From contig JAAOOA010000399.1 of the NCBI GenBank assembly GCA_012861695.1, forward strand, positions 10,795,147 to 10,859,146: 64,000 bases of DNA, in the 5' to 3' direction. Numbering within the stretch: position 1 is the first letter of the stretch; each line of letters starts with the position of its first letter. Source of the DNA: Trematomus loennbergii. Taxonomy: Eukaryota > Chordata > Actinopteri > Perciformes > Nototheniidae. The notes under the pieces were generated by a model. The model was given only the letters and a program-made list of their open reading frames with translations, was not told the origin of the DNA and ran no database searches. The translations under genes were made by a program, and so were the position numbers. Positions 54,042 through 64,000 of the stretch are shown in pieces.

Positions 54042-54894
54042 CAAGCGCTAACTCGAGGCCTGCGGGCAGTTCTGTTTGGCTGAGAGGACTTCCAGAGGGC
54101 GTGGTCCGGCATTAGCCAGGCAGAGAAGCAGGAAGTGTGTGTGCTGGGCGGGCGATAGAGGAAGGGGGTAAGTGGAGCTCTCAGCCAATAAGAAGTGCTG
54201 TGTCTAATGTTGCAGGGATGTCTGAGGCTTTATGGGTTCCAGATTTGGGGCTGGAGCGTCAGTCCACATGCTCTCATGTCGGCATTCTCATTCATCAACT
54301 CGTTATTAGGAAAAAAATGAATCTAAATGTTTTATTTCTGACAATCAGCAGTGTAAACTTTTGTATACAACATTTATATTGAGTATTTTTATGAACACAA
54401 ACAACAGCTTTATTTTTTGTAACTCAAAGCAATAAATCATGTGTATTAATGTTGTGCTAAACATTTTTTCATTTTTCCTTTACGAAGCATGTGTTTACAC
54501 TGCTACGGTTTTTACCATGCTGATAACCAGACACTATAAAAACAAATCTGTTAAACCTGTTGGACGGAGTCATCGAAAATACTGCAGATTAAAAAGCTCA
54601 AGGAGGATTTGCAGGTTATTTGCAAAGTGCTTTATTATGTAGACCTGTTGTTTATAAATGGTACAAATTATACATTTGACCATGACAAACTGTAAAGTCT
54701 GTTTTTCATGAATTCGTTTGGCCACAGCAGCTTGGGTAGATCTGAGAGAAAATGTGAAGTTGTGCAAGAACACATCCTGGAAATAATTTCACAAGATGAG
54801 CTTTTGCCCTGAAATATCATAGTGTATGTAAATACTGACGTACACTGAGCAACTCTCTATGACCCGTTCTCTAACACCAACGAGAGCTTGGGTT

Positions 54895-55005
54895 AAAACC
54901 ATGACGTCAGCTGCTGCCTGTCATCCACCTTGGGTTGGGAAAGCAGCACAGACAGGACCCTAAATAACCCCTGACCTCAGTGGCCCTGTGACCTCGGTCT
55001 GCAGA
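54895..55005. promoter_or_regulatory. motif cluster upstream of twist3
   Basis: About 1 kb upstream of the twist3 start, within 110 bp: perfect palindromic CRE TGACGTCA (54902-54909), overlapping E-box CAGCTG, MEF2-like CTAAATAACC, and two TGACCT half-sites. Candidate distal regulatory element; no functional evidence. Confidence 0.3.
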
Positions 55006-56039
55006 GGTGAGGGAGCACCTAATTGTGCCATCCACGGCCCCGAGGCAAAGCCAACACATGTTCTACCTCCAAACCGCGAACCCATCTGGGTCTGCACCCA
55101 CTTAAACACATTTGCTACGCGTTGCCAGTCATGACACAGCAGAGAGGTCTTCTAGGAAAGATGACAAGACATGTTTCTGGCTCATGTTTGAGCAATCTGC
55201 GTGGGACAACCTACAATTTTAAACAGAACTACTTTATCTAACTTTGAATCCGGATCAGTTTCCCAACATTGTATCAGTTTATACCTTCATGCGTCACAAC
55301 TCCAGTGACTCATGTATGCATCACCGCAGGGAAATGTTGTGGGGAGCTTTCTGCACTCTACGCTGCGGAAACTTTGTACTTTTTGATGACAGCATACCTA
55401 ATGGTAGCATTTACATGTCATCACCTCCAAACAAGAGTGGTTGCATCTTTGATGTTTCCAATACTGATTTAAATTCAGTCGCCGTCTAGACATGCCATTC
55501 AGAAACTTGTATTATTTACTAACAAAAGTTTCCTGGGTTGTAACTAAGCCTCATTTCATTCATGACACGTTGCTTGACAGCTCCTAGCCAACAATTTGGG
55601 TGTGATTGCCGCGGCATTTGAAGGACCGCGTGTGCAGAGAGCAGTTCAGAAGATTTTTGATGAGCCTCGTGATTGCACTGGTTTACATTTCAGTCAGAGA
55701 GGGACGTTTCAACGGAAAGTAGCTCGATCCCAGTTGGGTTCAATCAACTTGAAAAAAAAAAAAAACTCATCTGGCCATCAAAGCAAGGCCATGGACAGAG
55801 ACAGTGAATTTTGTGAGATTGTATTTACATAACAGGCCGAGTCATCTCCAGGATTAGCTGGTTTTAGAAATAAGTCTCATTGAGAGCTCCGGTGGAGACA
55901 GTGGAGGGACAGCAAAGTCACTGTTTTCCGGGCTAATCTCGGGAGCTGCCGCTTACCTTTTAGTGAAACCGTGGCTCCGTGCCACCATCATGGAAAAAAT
56001 GAGCTAACAAAGCGAGTAGGCCTAGAGGAATGTCGTGGC

Positions 56040-56150
56040 ACGTCGAAGAACAGAAGGGGAAAGAAAGAGAGAGAATGGAAGAAGAATAAGAAAAGGGGAA
56101 AAGAAAAGGAGAAGAAAGGCAAAGAGAGAAGGGGGAAAAAAGTGAGGCTG
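56040..56150 (+). repeat. polypurine tract
   Basis: About 110 bases almost entirely A and G on the + strand (aaagaaagagagagaatgg, aaaaggggaaaagaaaagg and similar). Homopurine-homopyrimidine DNA of this length can form triplexes. Confidence 0.8.
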
Positions 56151-57149
56151 TCCAAACAGAACCAGATGCAGGAGTGTGGAGGCTCGTTTGATCTCTGTCC
56201 TCATAGGCTGATTGATGTTGCACATTTCATTTCCTTGTCAGAGTCTTGACATAATGTTTCACTAAACACTCAGGCCCTGCTCTCGTCCTTTGTTTTATTT
56301 CCATGGGGGTCGTAATTAACCCTTTCTGGAGCTGAAAATAGATCATGCACATATCAATATATCTATATATATATGAGCTTACAGGCACACACACACACAT
56401 GGGGGTTTGGATATCAAAGAAGAGGGATGTATTGTCTGTTTCTGTCTCTACAACATATGGTTTGCTCCTGACTGAAATACTGCACTGAGGGCCATGTTGA
56501 AACTTTTGAAGTTTTCCAGGGAAAAAAAATAAAAGAGGGAAAACAGTTTCTTTAAGTTCGTAATGCAGTCAATTCAATTACCGTCATACACCAAAAGGTG
56601 TAGCGCTGCGGTGACGTGCTCAGCTGGTCGGAGCGCGCGGCAGTGTGACCAATCATAAATGATGTGTTTGGAAATCCATGCTGGCTCGACAAAAGGAACT
56701 AATCATTAAATTCCTCCTCACCTTCACCCCAGGAGTTTCTTCACCCTCATGGCTGCCGTTATTGATGTTTGCACACTGCACCACGCACCCTCCTCCACCC
56801 CACAGCCACCCGTCCATGGCTCCATCCCTCCCGAGGAGCCTGCAGTGGCACAAAGGCAGACATCTGGGACCCATTTCCCCCCTGGAGAAGCCCTTCCTGT
56901 GGGGTATCCACTTAGAGGGGTTCGGGAGGAGTGGGGTGGGGGTGGGGGGCTGTAGGGGTGAAGGTGCATGGTATGTGGGGGATGGTTGGTGATGGGACAT
57001 GGTGGAGTGAGGGGTGGGGGGTGGGGGGGCTTGCCAACTTCTAATGAGGATGAGAGAGGTGTGGATGATAAGCAAATCTAATGCACAATGTGCAAGGGAG
57101 TATGTTATCTCCACCTGCCTCTTCCCATTGATGAACAGATGAGCTAGTT

Positions 57150-57495
57150 CAGGAAGTTGGGAAATAAGCTTATATTTTGCCAAGACTTTAATGAGAAGAT
57201 TGATATCCCTCGCATGTCTGTGTGTTCAATATGAAGATAGCTTAGCATAAAGACTGTAAAATGGGGGAAACAGGTAGCCAACATCAGCATATCAGGGCCT
57301 CTTGAGATCAGTCACAAACTTTTGTATCTTGTTTTTAAATCCACAAAGAAGTGTAAACATGACAGTAACAGGGGATTTCGTTACCTTAAGACCAGGCGAG
57401 CTGTTTTACCTTGTTTACAGTATTTGTGCTAAGTTTGTGCTGAGCGTGACATCCAACTTTGTATCTTAATCTCTGCAAGAGAACCAATAACTGCA
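57150..57495. mobile_element. fish MITE (gcttagcataaagactg family)
   Basis: Contains aagttgggaaataagctta, agatagcttagcataaagac and gggggaaacaggtagcc, plus tccacaaagaagtgtaaac, all words of a widespread teleost non-autonomous DNA transposon. Only one end is clear; the inverted partner end is not obvious. Confidence 0.6.
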
Positions 57496-58877
57496 TTTCC
57501 ATAAATCATCCAACTATCCCATTAAATCCAAGATTTCAAATGATAGATCCAAATCATAAACAGATTATTTACAGAGATTTGTGGTAGGAAAAAAGGCACA
57601 GACATATGTTTGTAGAGATTTTAATTTATAAGATATTCAAATGTATATAACTAATAAGCCATCATGGACAGGACATCCTTAAAAGCCTTAAATCAGCCTC
57701 TCATTATGAATGAAATAACAATAAAAATAAAAGTTATAGTTACTTCACATGAGATATTCTTTTGTCTGTATTGTTTTTTTCCAGCACTCCTCTGAGAACA
57801 TATGGAAAAAATATGTGTAGTATACATAGCATTTGAAAATGATCGAAAATGTCACATTTGTAGGAATATCAGGTCAAGCAAATCTCATACATCCGCACAG
57901 TGCGTATGAGCATATCTTTTTTTTATCTGGTAGACTCTTAATACATATGATTGATTAGATAACCCTAACCCTTCTTTTATTTGTTGCTTGTTGCTAATCC
58001 AATAATGAACACTAGATAAAGTGTGTGTCTGTCTGGAAACCTCTCTCTGCAGAAGAAGTTAATGTGGCACAATTATACCTCAAGAAAATAAACAAAATTA
58101 AACTTGAAGTGTTTTGTCAAATGTTTATAAGTCATTTAACATGTGTGTTTTTCAAATATAAAAGTGCAATCGTGCAATAAAAACATTTTTCTCCGTGCTG
58201 CGTGCAAGCCTGTATTATTCTTGTTTAGCTGTGGCTTATCTTCTCGCATTAGGTCGTAATTTATCATAATATTTAGTGCTCAAGCTTCCTTCAAATGTCC
58301 CTGCTTTCATGTGTAATTTAGCCAATATCCTGCTCTGGCTCTGATTACAGTGTTTAAGCGCCGAGGTTCGTCCATGGCACATTGCACACAGTCCCAGTGG
58401 AGCTCACAGCTGAGCTGGGGATACACATGCAGCGCCGGTGCACGTGGAGCAGCAGGTTGGGCCGCATAAAACCTTGTGTGGCTTATCCTGGGACATCCAG
58501 GGAAGAAGCAAGGCATGATGGTTAGAGAAGACTTTTACCGTACAGACACATTTCTTTAGCACTTTTTAACAGGTCATTGTGTCTGCTTTATAAATCTGAT
58601 TGGTGAAAACCCTGTCCTTTGGTAGTAATGCACTTATATTTGTAGATGATCATTAATGAAAGCACCTTTCCGGAAAGCAAGGTCATATGGTCCATTCAGT
58701 CTCAACCTAACAACAAAAAAACGAAAAAACATTTCTATAAGGCATCCATATTTTTTAAATGGATCTTAAAATGGTTACGAATTTTCTTCATGAAGTTTTT
58801 CACTGTTTCACAAAAAACACATGTTAAACAAACAAGTGGAAGATATCGCATTAATAATTTTAAGGTATAAGGCTAAA

Positions 58878-58896
58878 TGTGTGTGTGTGTGTGTGT

Positions 58897-58939
<43 letters not shown>

Positions 58940-59015
58940 TGTGGTGTGTGTGTGGTGTGTGTGTGTGTGGTGTGTGTGTGTGTGCGTGCGCGTGCGCGTG
59001 CGCGTGTGCGTGTGT

Positions 59016-59087
<72 letters not shown>
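58878..59087. repeat. (GT)n / (GC-GT)n alternating array
   Basis: GT array whose middle (58983-59030) holds gcgtgcgcgtgcgcgtgtgcg, i.e. CG-containing alternating purine-pyrimidine sequence. Confidence 0.97.
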
Positions 59088-59089
<2 letters not shown>

Positions 59090-60729
59090 AAGGTTGCCTA
59101 AATATTACATCACTTTGTGTCCATGTGTGCAAGCAGCAGGTCATATGACTTCCATGTGCATGTGATAAGGAGATACAGGGGCAATACAAAAAACAGCTGG
59201 ACCGTAACCTCTATATGTGGATTGAAAAAAACATTACTTATTCCAGATAATAATGCTGACTGTAATTGACATCATCACATGAAAGTCATTTCCACTGCTG
59301 TGTCAGCTATTTTAAGTCCACTTTTAGCTGTAAACAACACTAATACACGGTGAGTCAGCAGTTCAGAGCTGACCATGTAGCCGCCCGCGCTGGAAAACTC
59401 TTTTTCAGCGTGAAATTCAGAAATGAGTTTATCAAGACATAAGACTGCGGCTAAGAGAATAATTGTTTACAAAACACGTGCACCTTAACGCTGAGCAAAA
59501 TACAGAATGACAATCCCAATGCAAACTGTATGTTCACACCAACACAATAAAAGGCCATGCATCCTATCATTTTTTCCCTCTTCTCTGCTGTAGTAAATCT
59601 GTATATCTTGACATATTGAGGTAAATGTAGCACACTATGGCCTCTCTCAGCACGGCTCCTTGTTTGACAACCAACCCCATATCAATGTGAACACAACGTC
59701 TTGATAAACTCACACTTCAAATCCTGGTTTCTGGAAGCAGTGTCAACCTGGATCTGCAGGATTAGGCACTATCACGCATCCACTCCTGTCAAACTCACAG
59801 TGAAGCACTGTCCGCGAGGTACAGAGGAATGCATGCGTTCTACAACAGAGCTATTGCATTAGAAACATCAACAGGGCCAGCTTCAAAGAGGCGCGCCTTC
59901 ACATTGAATCAATCCCCACTTCCATTAGATTAGATGAATTCACCAATGTTACATTGCGCTAACGTTTCTTTAGGTTTCTCAAATCCCTCGCTCTGGTTCT
60001 GGTTCCCCCTGTGAAGCCACTTCAAACAACCTCTGCCATTGCATATCCCTTTGTGCTCTAAAACAGCAAATATGTGTCTCTCTAAAATGTTTCAGATGCG
60101 AGCTTGCAGTGGTCCCACAGGCACAGGCAGCATCGCACACAGAATCAGGGGAGGGGAAAACAATAGCTGAGTGTAAAGGTAGGGTATGTGCTGTTAACAG
60201 GCAGGTCTGCAGGGACAGTTTGGATGACTGGTGAGTGATGAGAGAACATGATAAGGATAACACAGAGACAAAGCAAGGAAAGGGAAAATCAGATAGAGAG
60301 GGAGAAATCCTGGAGCAGTAAATCAGTGTGGTAATAAGGAGAGACGAGTGGGGAGGGGGCCTGCAAAGGTCTAGAAACATATGTTTCAGTTTGTAAATAA
60401 AACAGTAAATTGCTATGGATATTGCTTAAATATCTGTGGGCTTTGTACCTCGCTTTGCGGAAGTTCCTCGGAAATCATTCTGGGACTGCCTTCTTAAAAT
60501 GCCAAAGCGGCTTCTTAATGTCAAAGAGGCCATCTGGTTCTCGACCAATTCAAGATGTTTGCTTTTCATTTAGCGTTTTTCCTCCTGACGCTTCTTTTTT
60601 TAGATCAAATGCTTCATTTTTTTCAGCATTAAATCGAATGTTAATATTTCACAATGGGAACTGTCAGCATGCACGCATCACAGGCATCAATCGAAGCTGT
60701 GAATTCCATGTTCACCCTTTATCACCTGG

Positions 60730-60865
60730 GAAAGTAACAAAGTACTTTTGTTCAAGTACAATTTTAAAGGTATTTATAGGTGTAATCTAATTAGCGCTTC
60801 GAGATTTGTCTTGGCAGATGAGAAGCGCTATATAAATTCAATTTATTAATTTATTATTATTAATT
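60730..60865. mobile_element. AAGTA fragment followed by a LINE/SINE 3' tail
   Basis: gtaacaaagtacttttgttcaagtac (AAGTA family) runs into gagaagcgctatataaattc plus a TTATTATTATTA tail at 60820-60860. The latter is the standard 3' end of fish LINE/SINE elements. Confidence 0.5.
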
Positions 60866-61494
60866 GTATGCTCATTTTTACACCCACCCCATTGCATCTC
60901 AGCAGAAATATTAAATATTTTTTTAAAGGTGCAATACGTTTACCTTAGTATGAAAATATTTCATTGCAGGTAAAGGGCCTGCAATAACCTTTTTACTTAC
61001 AGAAGTATCAGCATTAAAATAAAATGAAGATTTCAGAATTAATATAAGTTATTATTCAGAATATCCCCTGTTTTTGTAATATTAGGCAATTCACAGTATT
61101 TCATGATTATAAAGCATTAATATGTGGCAGTTCTTAAATGTTGATGTTGGGCAAGAAAGCTAATGTTAATTAATTAATAAACTGTAGTTTGGTACATTTA
61201 GAAGATATTGATGGATTGATGGGTCAATAACTCATAAACAAAACAAGCCAATAGATGCAGTTGTTTGAGCTGGACTTTTCACATTGGTCTCTATCTGCAG
61301 CTGGTGGAGAGAAAGGCGTGCAGGGACCGTCTGCAAAGTGCAACGCCTAAAAGATATACTACAAAATATTCCCTTTCATTTGTTTTGAACCAAAAATATT
61401 TTAAAGAATCTTGAAGTTTTATTCTTGTGTAAAATAACTCAATAACTTTGTATTGCAATCTAAATCCATCAGGGACTTACTTACACTTTTATGT

Positions 61495-61567
61495 TCAATA
61501 ACGGGGATCGAACCACTGACCCTCTGATTGCTAGATATCCATTTCCCTCCTGAGCCACATCCGCCCT
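61495..61567 (-). mobile_element. tRNA-derived SINE head / tRNA pseudogene
   Basis: On the minus strand: gggcggatgtggctcaggaggg (A-box-like) and a perfect B box ggttcgatccc about 45 bases later. No closed cloverleaf acceptor stem seen, so a SINE head or tRNA pseudogene is preferred over a working tRNA. Confidence 0.55.
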
Positions 61568-61984
61568 GCAGATAAAGGTAGGTCCGGATTAAACATAACG
61601 TAGGGTGAGTGGTTTCTCACTTTATTATCTGTTTCAGTATAAGTCCTTGAAATGGATGGGGTGGGCTGTAATCAGGAAGTATATATCATGTTTTAAACGT
61701 TTAAAAAAAGGAAGAGGTGGTCTCTAACTCAAACCTGCTCAGCTTCAGAGATCAGATGTGTTCAGGTTTCTCTAAGGCTTAAGTCCAATCTTTTCTAAAG
61801 GACACACAGTGACTCCAGTGACATGACCTCAAATGTTTTAATAGCCTTGTATTCTGTGGACATGACAACATTTGTAACAAACATACTGAAATTCTATTTG
61901 CCACTCAGCACAGGTCAGTGAAATGACAAAGTGAAGGGAAATCACAGGCTAAACAAACGAAGCACTCACCTGGTCCGAGGTCTG

Positions 61985-62105
61985 ATTGTGTTGGTATGGC
62001 GAGTAAATGGGTGTCTACCAAGTAGAAGGTCAGTTGTTCGATACCGACAGTCGACAATGCAAAGTGTACTTGGGCAATATGGCAACAGAGGGTGAAAGAT
62101 AGCAC
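61985..62105 (+). mobile_element. SINE fragment
   Basis: gtagaaggtcagttgttcgatacc is a degenerate B box region, followed by caaagtgtacttgggcaata, like the body of common fish tRNA-SINEs (aagtgtccttgggcaa). Partial copy. Confidence 0.45.
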
Positions 62106-62399
62106 ATGGAGGCAAAATAGGTGAATATGGAGCATGCTGTCAAAAGATTGCGAAAGATGGGGATAGGCGTTGCACAGGCCAGCGTTCAAGAGGGCTCCAA
62201 AGCCTTGAGGGCTCTACGATGGCGCCGCCAATCTGGCAGAGAAGTAGAATATATTAAAAAAAATATATCCGGAAATTTGGAAAGACATTTTTGGGCACAA
62301 TAAACCTGATGCTTATAACCAATGTACAAAGTTATTTTGGTAGCATTACACGAAAATGATTATTTAAACAATTAAAAATGTATCATATAAAAATGTGTT

Positions 62400-62535
62400 G
62401 AGAAAAAACTGAGATGTGGTGGTGTACAGTAGAAGTATCAAAAAAGGGTAAAAAATAAATCCCAGAGTATAGTACAAGTACATCAAAAGTGTACATAAGT
62501 GCAGTACTTGAATACATGTAAAAGGTAGTGATTTT
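62400..62535. mobile_element. AAGTA-rich MITE fragment
   Basis: gtacagtagaagtatcaaaa, gtacaagtacatcaaaa and gtgcagtacttgaatac match the opposite end of the family seen at 11627-12155. Confidence 0.5.
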
Positions 62536-62916
62536 GATGTGTCAGCAAGCACACACAAACAGGTCTGAGAGCTGACGTGTGGATGCTCATAAAGAGAACG
62601 AGTTGGTGTCCTTTTCTGACATCGTCTGCTGTTAAGGTCCGCAATGTGTGCGATGCAAAGGAATCTTTTCCCCCGTAGGTTGTTTTTATCAAGGTTGATT
62701 CACTCTGTAGCTCACTAGCGTCTAATTATACAGGATGTTTAGGATAGTGGTGTTATTTGAATGTATAAACTTTTGTTTCCAGCCTTACCGCACTCTGCCA
62801 GACTGCCAGTCAACACTTGAGACAACTTCCTCCCCTGATTTGGGTAGAAGTCCCATAATTGAATAAAACGAGACCCCTCCCTCTCTTTACATACCACACA
62901 AACTCACACACTCACA

Positions 62917-63043
<127 letters not shown>

Positions 63044-64000
63044 TTTACAGGCTGTTGTATAAAGTTAATAGGACGCATTTGGTTCCAAAGCCCCAGCTTG
63101 CTCAGTGGAAAGTGAGCCGGATTGTTTTTCTGTTTCTTAATGTCGAAGTTTATAACGGCCAGATAAAAAATGTTGCCATGGTGATTTAACCACAACATCG
63201 CAATTACCTTGATTCAATGAGACTCTGGGGGCTTACAAGCAAACCAGTGTAATGCAATTAAGATATAAGTACCACCAAAAATGTCCTTAAAACACAGAGG
63301 AAGGATGCAGGAAAGCAACAAAGAGAGTGAAATAATTACAGTGGCTTCTTAAGGATCAAAGTTACTGATACTTGTAATAAATAATAAAACACCAGATTCA
63401 CTTGCCAGTGAGTTTTTCCATAACAGTCGCAAAAGACACATATCCCCACCCGATATTTCCCATGAATAGGTTAATCAGTAATAAAGCACTTAACACTGAT
63501 ACAGCTAGAATATTTCACTCACATATTTTTCAAATCAACTTCAAAGTCCCCCTATCAGGCGGCTGCCTTAACAAAATCATACACTAAAAAATTCTCTGCA
63601 CCCACCCCCAAAACTTCCCTTTGAGGGACAATATAAAAATGTGGATGGATGGAATAATTGCCTGACTTCAAAGTGTAGCTTATTGACCTGCATTTACTGT
63701 TGGAATTGCAATGCTGTGGGGTGTTTTCTCCTTCATAAATGTAGCTTGGTGGGTTGGAAAAGTTGTTATTTTCCCTCTCATAATGCAAATCCCACTTTAA
63801 TGCCCAACACTGACCCTCTTGACATAAGCTTAGTTGGAAGAAAGGTGTGTTACAGCCTCCATCTGCCTCTGTGACACTTGGAACTCACAAGGATCTGGGA
63901 TAAAAAGGTATTTTAAAAGGTCACAAAGTTAAATAAAAAAAGAGAAAATGTAGAAAAAGGAGCAAATTCAATTTAAAAAACAGGACAGTTATCCACACCA

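Noticed and set aside
56653..57183. 176-codon minus-strand ORF and + strand partner
   Set aside because: Caused by C/G-rich strand bias; Pro/His-rich, open on both strands, and runs into a MITE.
59979..60380. 133-codon minus-strand ORF
   Set aside because: No domain, no splice or promoter signal, low-complexity Ser/Leu composition.
61495..61567. Functional tRNA gene
   Set aside because: B box is perfect but no convincing acceptor stem or full cloverleaf; better explained as a SINE head.

Overview
This window is teleost fish nuclear DNA, probably from a percomorph-like species. The grounds are a vertebrate multi-exon gene with compact GT-AG introns, a teleost-type third Twist gene, very many long (CA)n/(GT)n arrays, and several fish-type short DNA transposons, LINE tails and tRNA-derived SINEs. 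The species assignment is inference.

Two protein-coding genes can be supported. The first is hdac7, a class IIa histone deacetylase, on the + strand. A probable first coding exon lies at 4737-4755, followed by a 17.7 kb first intron. Twenty-three further coding exons run from 22437 to 44640, and the 3' UTR extends to poly(A) signals near 47025-47041. The exon chain gives a 945-residue model if six apparently missing single bases are allowed for. In that model every catalytic and zinc-binding residue falls exactly 7 positions after its human HDAC7 counterpart (human numbering from memory). The catalytic half (exons from 30826 on) is fully open. The N-terminal regulatory half (23532-30689) carries six apparent one-base deletions, mostly in or near C or G runs.

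The second gene is twist3, a Twist-family bHLH factor on the - strand (CDS 53190-53762), with a TATA box near 54031-54041. It is convergent with hdac7, about 6 kb from its 3' end. HDAC9/TWIST1 and HDAC4/TWIST2 have the same tail-to-tail arrangement in mammals, so this is the third copy of an ancient paired locus.

Layout: 1-4560, repeat-rich DNA upstream of hdac7; 4756-22436, first intron with two weaker alternative-start candidates and several transposons; 22437-30689, regulatory exons; 30826-44640, deacetylase exons with CA/GT arrays in their introns; 47042-53189, convergent intergenic spacer; 53190-54045, twist3; 54045-64000, no recognised gene but a promoter-distal motif cluster, repeats and a Z-DNA-prone array. 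No CRISPR array, operon or other prokaryote-type system is present. Most long open frames in the window are translated dinucleotide repeats.
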